Origin: Bradyrhizobium diazoefficiens
GTDB taxonomy: Bacteria; Pseudomonadota; Alphaproteobacteria; Rhizobiales; Xanthobacteraceae
Direction: 5' to 3'
DNA: 64,000 nucleotides
NCBI RefSeq assembly: GCF_016612535.1
Contig: NZ_JAENXS010000002.1
Coordinates: forward strand, 1,736,001-1,800,000
Position 1 is the stretch's first letter; each line of letters starts with the position of its first letter. Shown one piece after another: positions 63,410-64,000 of the stretch. The notes beneath the pieces are model-generated. The model made no database searches and was not told where the DNA came from. It was given only the letters and a program-made list of their open reading frames with translations. Both the position numbers and the translations under genes were made by a program.

Positions 63410-64000
63410 ATGGCCGACTATCGCACCATCAAGGCACAGCCGCTCATCAACGTCGTCCGTGCCATCGTCAAGGCGGGCGGGTCCACGGACCGCGAGGCCG
63501 AGCTCGTATCCACCAACCTCGTCGAGGCCAACCTCAAGGGACACGACTCGCACGGCGTCGGCATGATCCCGCGCTATGTCCAGAGCGTCACCACGGGCGG
63601 CCTCGCCGTGAACCAGCATGTCAAGATCGTGCTCGATACCGGTCCGCTTCTCACCCTCGACGGCCTCACCGGCTACGGGCAGGTGATCGGCCATGAAGCG
63701 ATGGAGCTGGCGGCAGAGCGCGCCAAGCGCAACGGCGTGTGTCTCGTCGGCCTCTCCAACGCGCACCACATCGGCCGCATCGGCCACTGGGCCGAGCAGT
63801 GCATCGACCACGGGCTGGTGTCGATCCACTTCGTCAACGTGATCTCGCGCCCGATCGTGGCGCCCTGGGGCGGCAGCGATGCCCGCCACGGCACCAACCC
63901 GTTCTGCGTTGGCATCCCGCGCAAGGACAAAGAGCCGATCGTGCTCGATTTCGCCACCAGCAGGATCGCGCAAGGCAAGACCCGGGTCGCCCATAACAAG
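63410..64000 (+). CDS. Ldh2-family malate/lactate/ureidoglycolate dehydrogenase (3' end beyond window)
   Basis: The visible 197 residues begin MADYRTIKAQPLINVVRAIV and include the family motifs GHDSHGVGMIPRYV, GYGQVIGHEAMELA, SNAHHIGRIGHWAE and GGSDARHGTNPFCVGIP. Ldh2 enzymes oxidise 2-hydroxy acids such as malate, L-lactate, ureidoglycolate or sulfolactate with NAD(P). Start ATG at 63410, 12 bp after the hydroxyacid dehydrogenase stop. The nearby carbamoylase-type hydrolase makes ureidoglycolate-like or N-carbamoyl compounds reasonable candidates, but this is inference. Confidence 0.9.
   Translation, partial: MADYRTIKAQPLINVVRAIVKAGGSTDREAELVSTNLVEANLKGHDSHGVGMIPRYVQSVTTGGLAVNQHVKIVLDTGPLLTLDGLTGYGQVIGHEAMELAAERAKRNGVCLVGLSNAHHIGRIGHWAEQCIDHGLVSIHFVNVISRPIVAPWGGSDARHGTNPFCVGIPRKDKEPIVLDFATSRIAQGKTRVAHNK

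Overview
The window is 64 kb of GC-rich, gene-dense chromosome that looks like Bradyrhizobium or a close relative (Bradyrhizobiaceae, Alphaproteobacteria). I base this on the third-position GC bias, the many acyl-CoA and ABC/Liv genes, the gene set itself and the dense palindromic intergenic repeats. No rRNA, tRNA, CRISPR array, transposase, integrase or phage gene was seen. I find 54 protein-coding genes; the first and last are cut by the window edges.

Layout. 1-2.4 kb: a truncated transglutaminase/DUF2126 protein. 2.6-5.7 kb (minus): UxaA-type sugar-acid dehydratase, HpcH/HpaI aldolase and the MarR regulator HpaR. 5.8-12.3 kb (plus): hpaH, hpaF, hpaE, hpaD, a fumarylacetoacetate-hydrolase-family decarboxylase and a TPP enzyme. 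Together these form a homoprotocatechuate (3,4-dihydroxyphenylacetate) meta-cleavage pathway ending in pyruvate and succinic semialdehyde. 12.3-15.9 kb (minus): AlkB, a second 2OG-Fe(II) oxygenase, DUF2848 and an amidase. 16-18.7 kb: a DUF35 protein, a thiolase and an MFE-2-like SDR. 18.9-26.1 kb: PEP carboxylase, an orphan ABC binding protein, YccF and GlgX. 26-44.1 kb: a large acyl-CoA catabolic island with two CoA ligases, three crotonases, a DECR1-like dienoyl-CoA reductase, another SDR, two acyl-CoA dehydrogenases, an APH-fold kinase plus DUF6285 partner, a VOC protein, a flavin reductase, a YghU-like GST, a nitronate-monooxygenase-family enzyme and a thiolase-like protein without catalytic Cys. 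44.3-50.6 kb (minus): an RND efflux pair and a chemoreceptor. 50.7-54.5 kb: the complete four-carbon acid-sugar pathway (otnK, otnI, ltnD, divergent otnC). 54.6-60.2 kb (minus): a Liv-type ABC importer and a DUF1445 hydro-lyase. 60.3-64 kb (plus): a divergent LysR regulator, an M20 carbamoylase-type hydrolase, a 2-hydroxyacid dehydrogenase and a truncated Ldh2-family dehydrogenase.

How the parts work together. The most interesting module lies inside the acyl-CoA island. An ACAD10/ACAD11-type acyl-CoA dehydrogenase (37900-39177) is encoded near a separate APH-fold kinase (34376-35362) that is tightly coupled to a DUF6285 gene. In animals the corresponding kinase and dehydrogenase domains are fused in one protein, and in Pseudomonas the lva (levulinate) pathway uses a kinase/small-partner/ACAD set. 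I therefore propose that this island catabolises 4-hydroxy- (or 4-oxo-) fatty acids through a 4-phosphoacyl-CoA intermediate.

Non-coding structure. Many intergenic gaps carry long imperfect palindromes of seven families. One family (three copies) has an inner hairpin whose stem sequence differs completely between copies while base pairing is kept, which points to selection on structure. Candidate regulatory sites include a 16-bp perfect palindrome between hpaR and hpaH and a 23-bp inverted repeat between the LysR gene and the hydro-lyase. Only two transcription regulators (HpaR, LysR) were recognised in the whole window.
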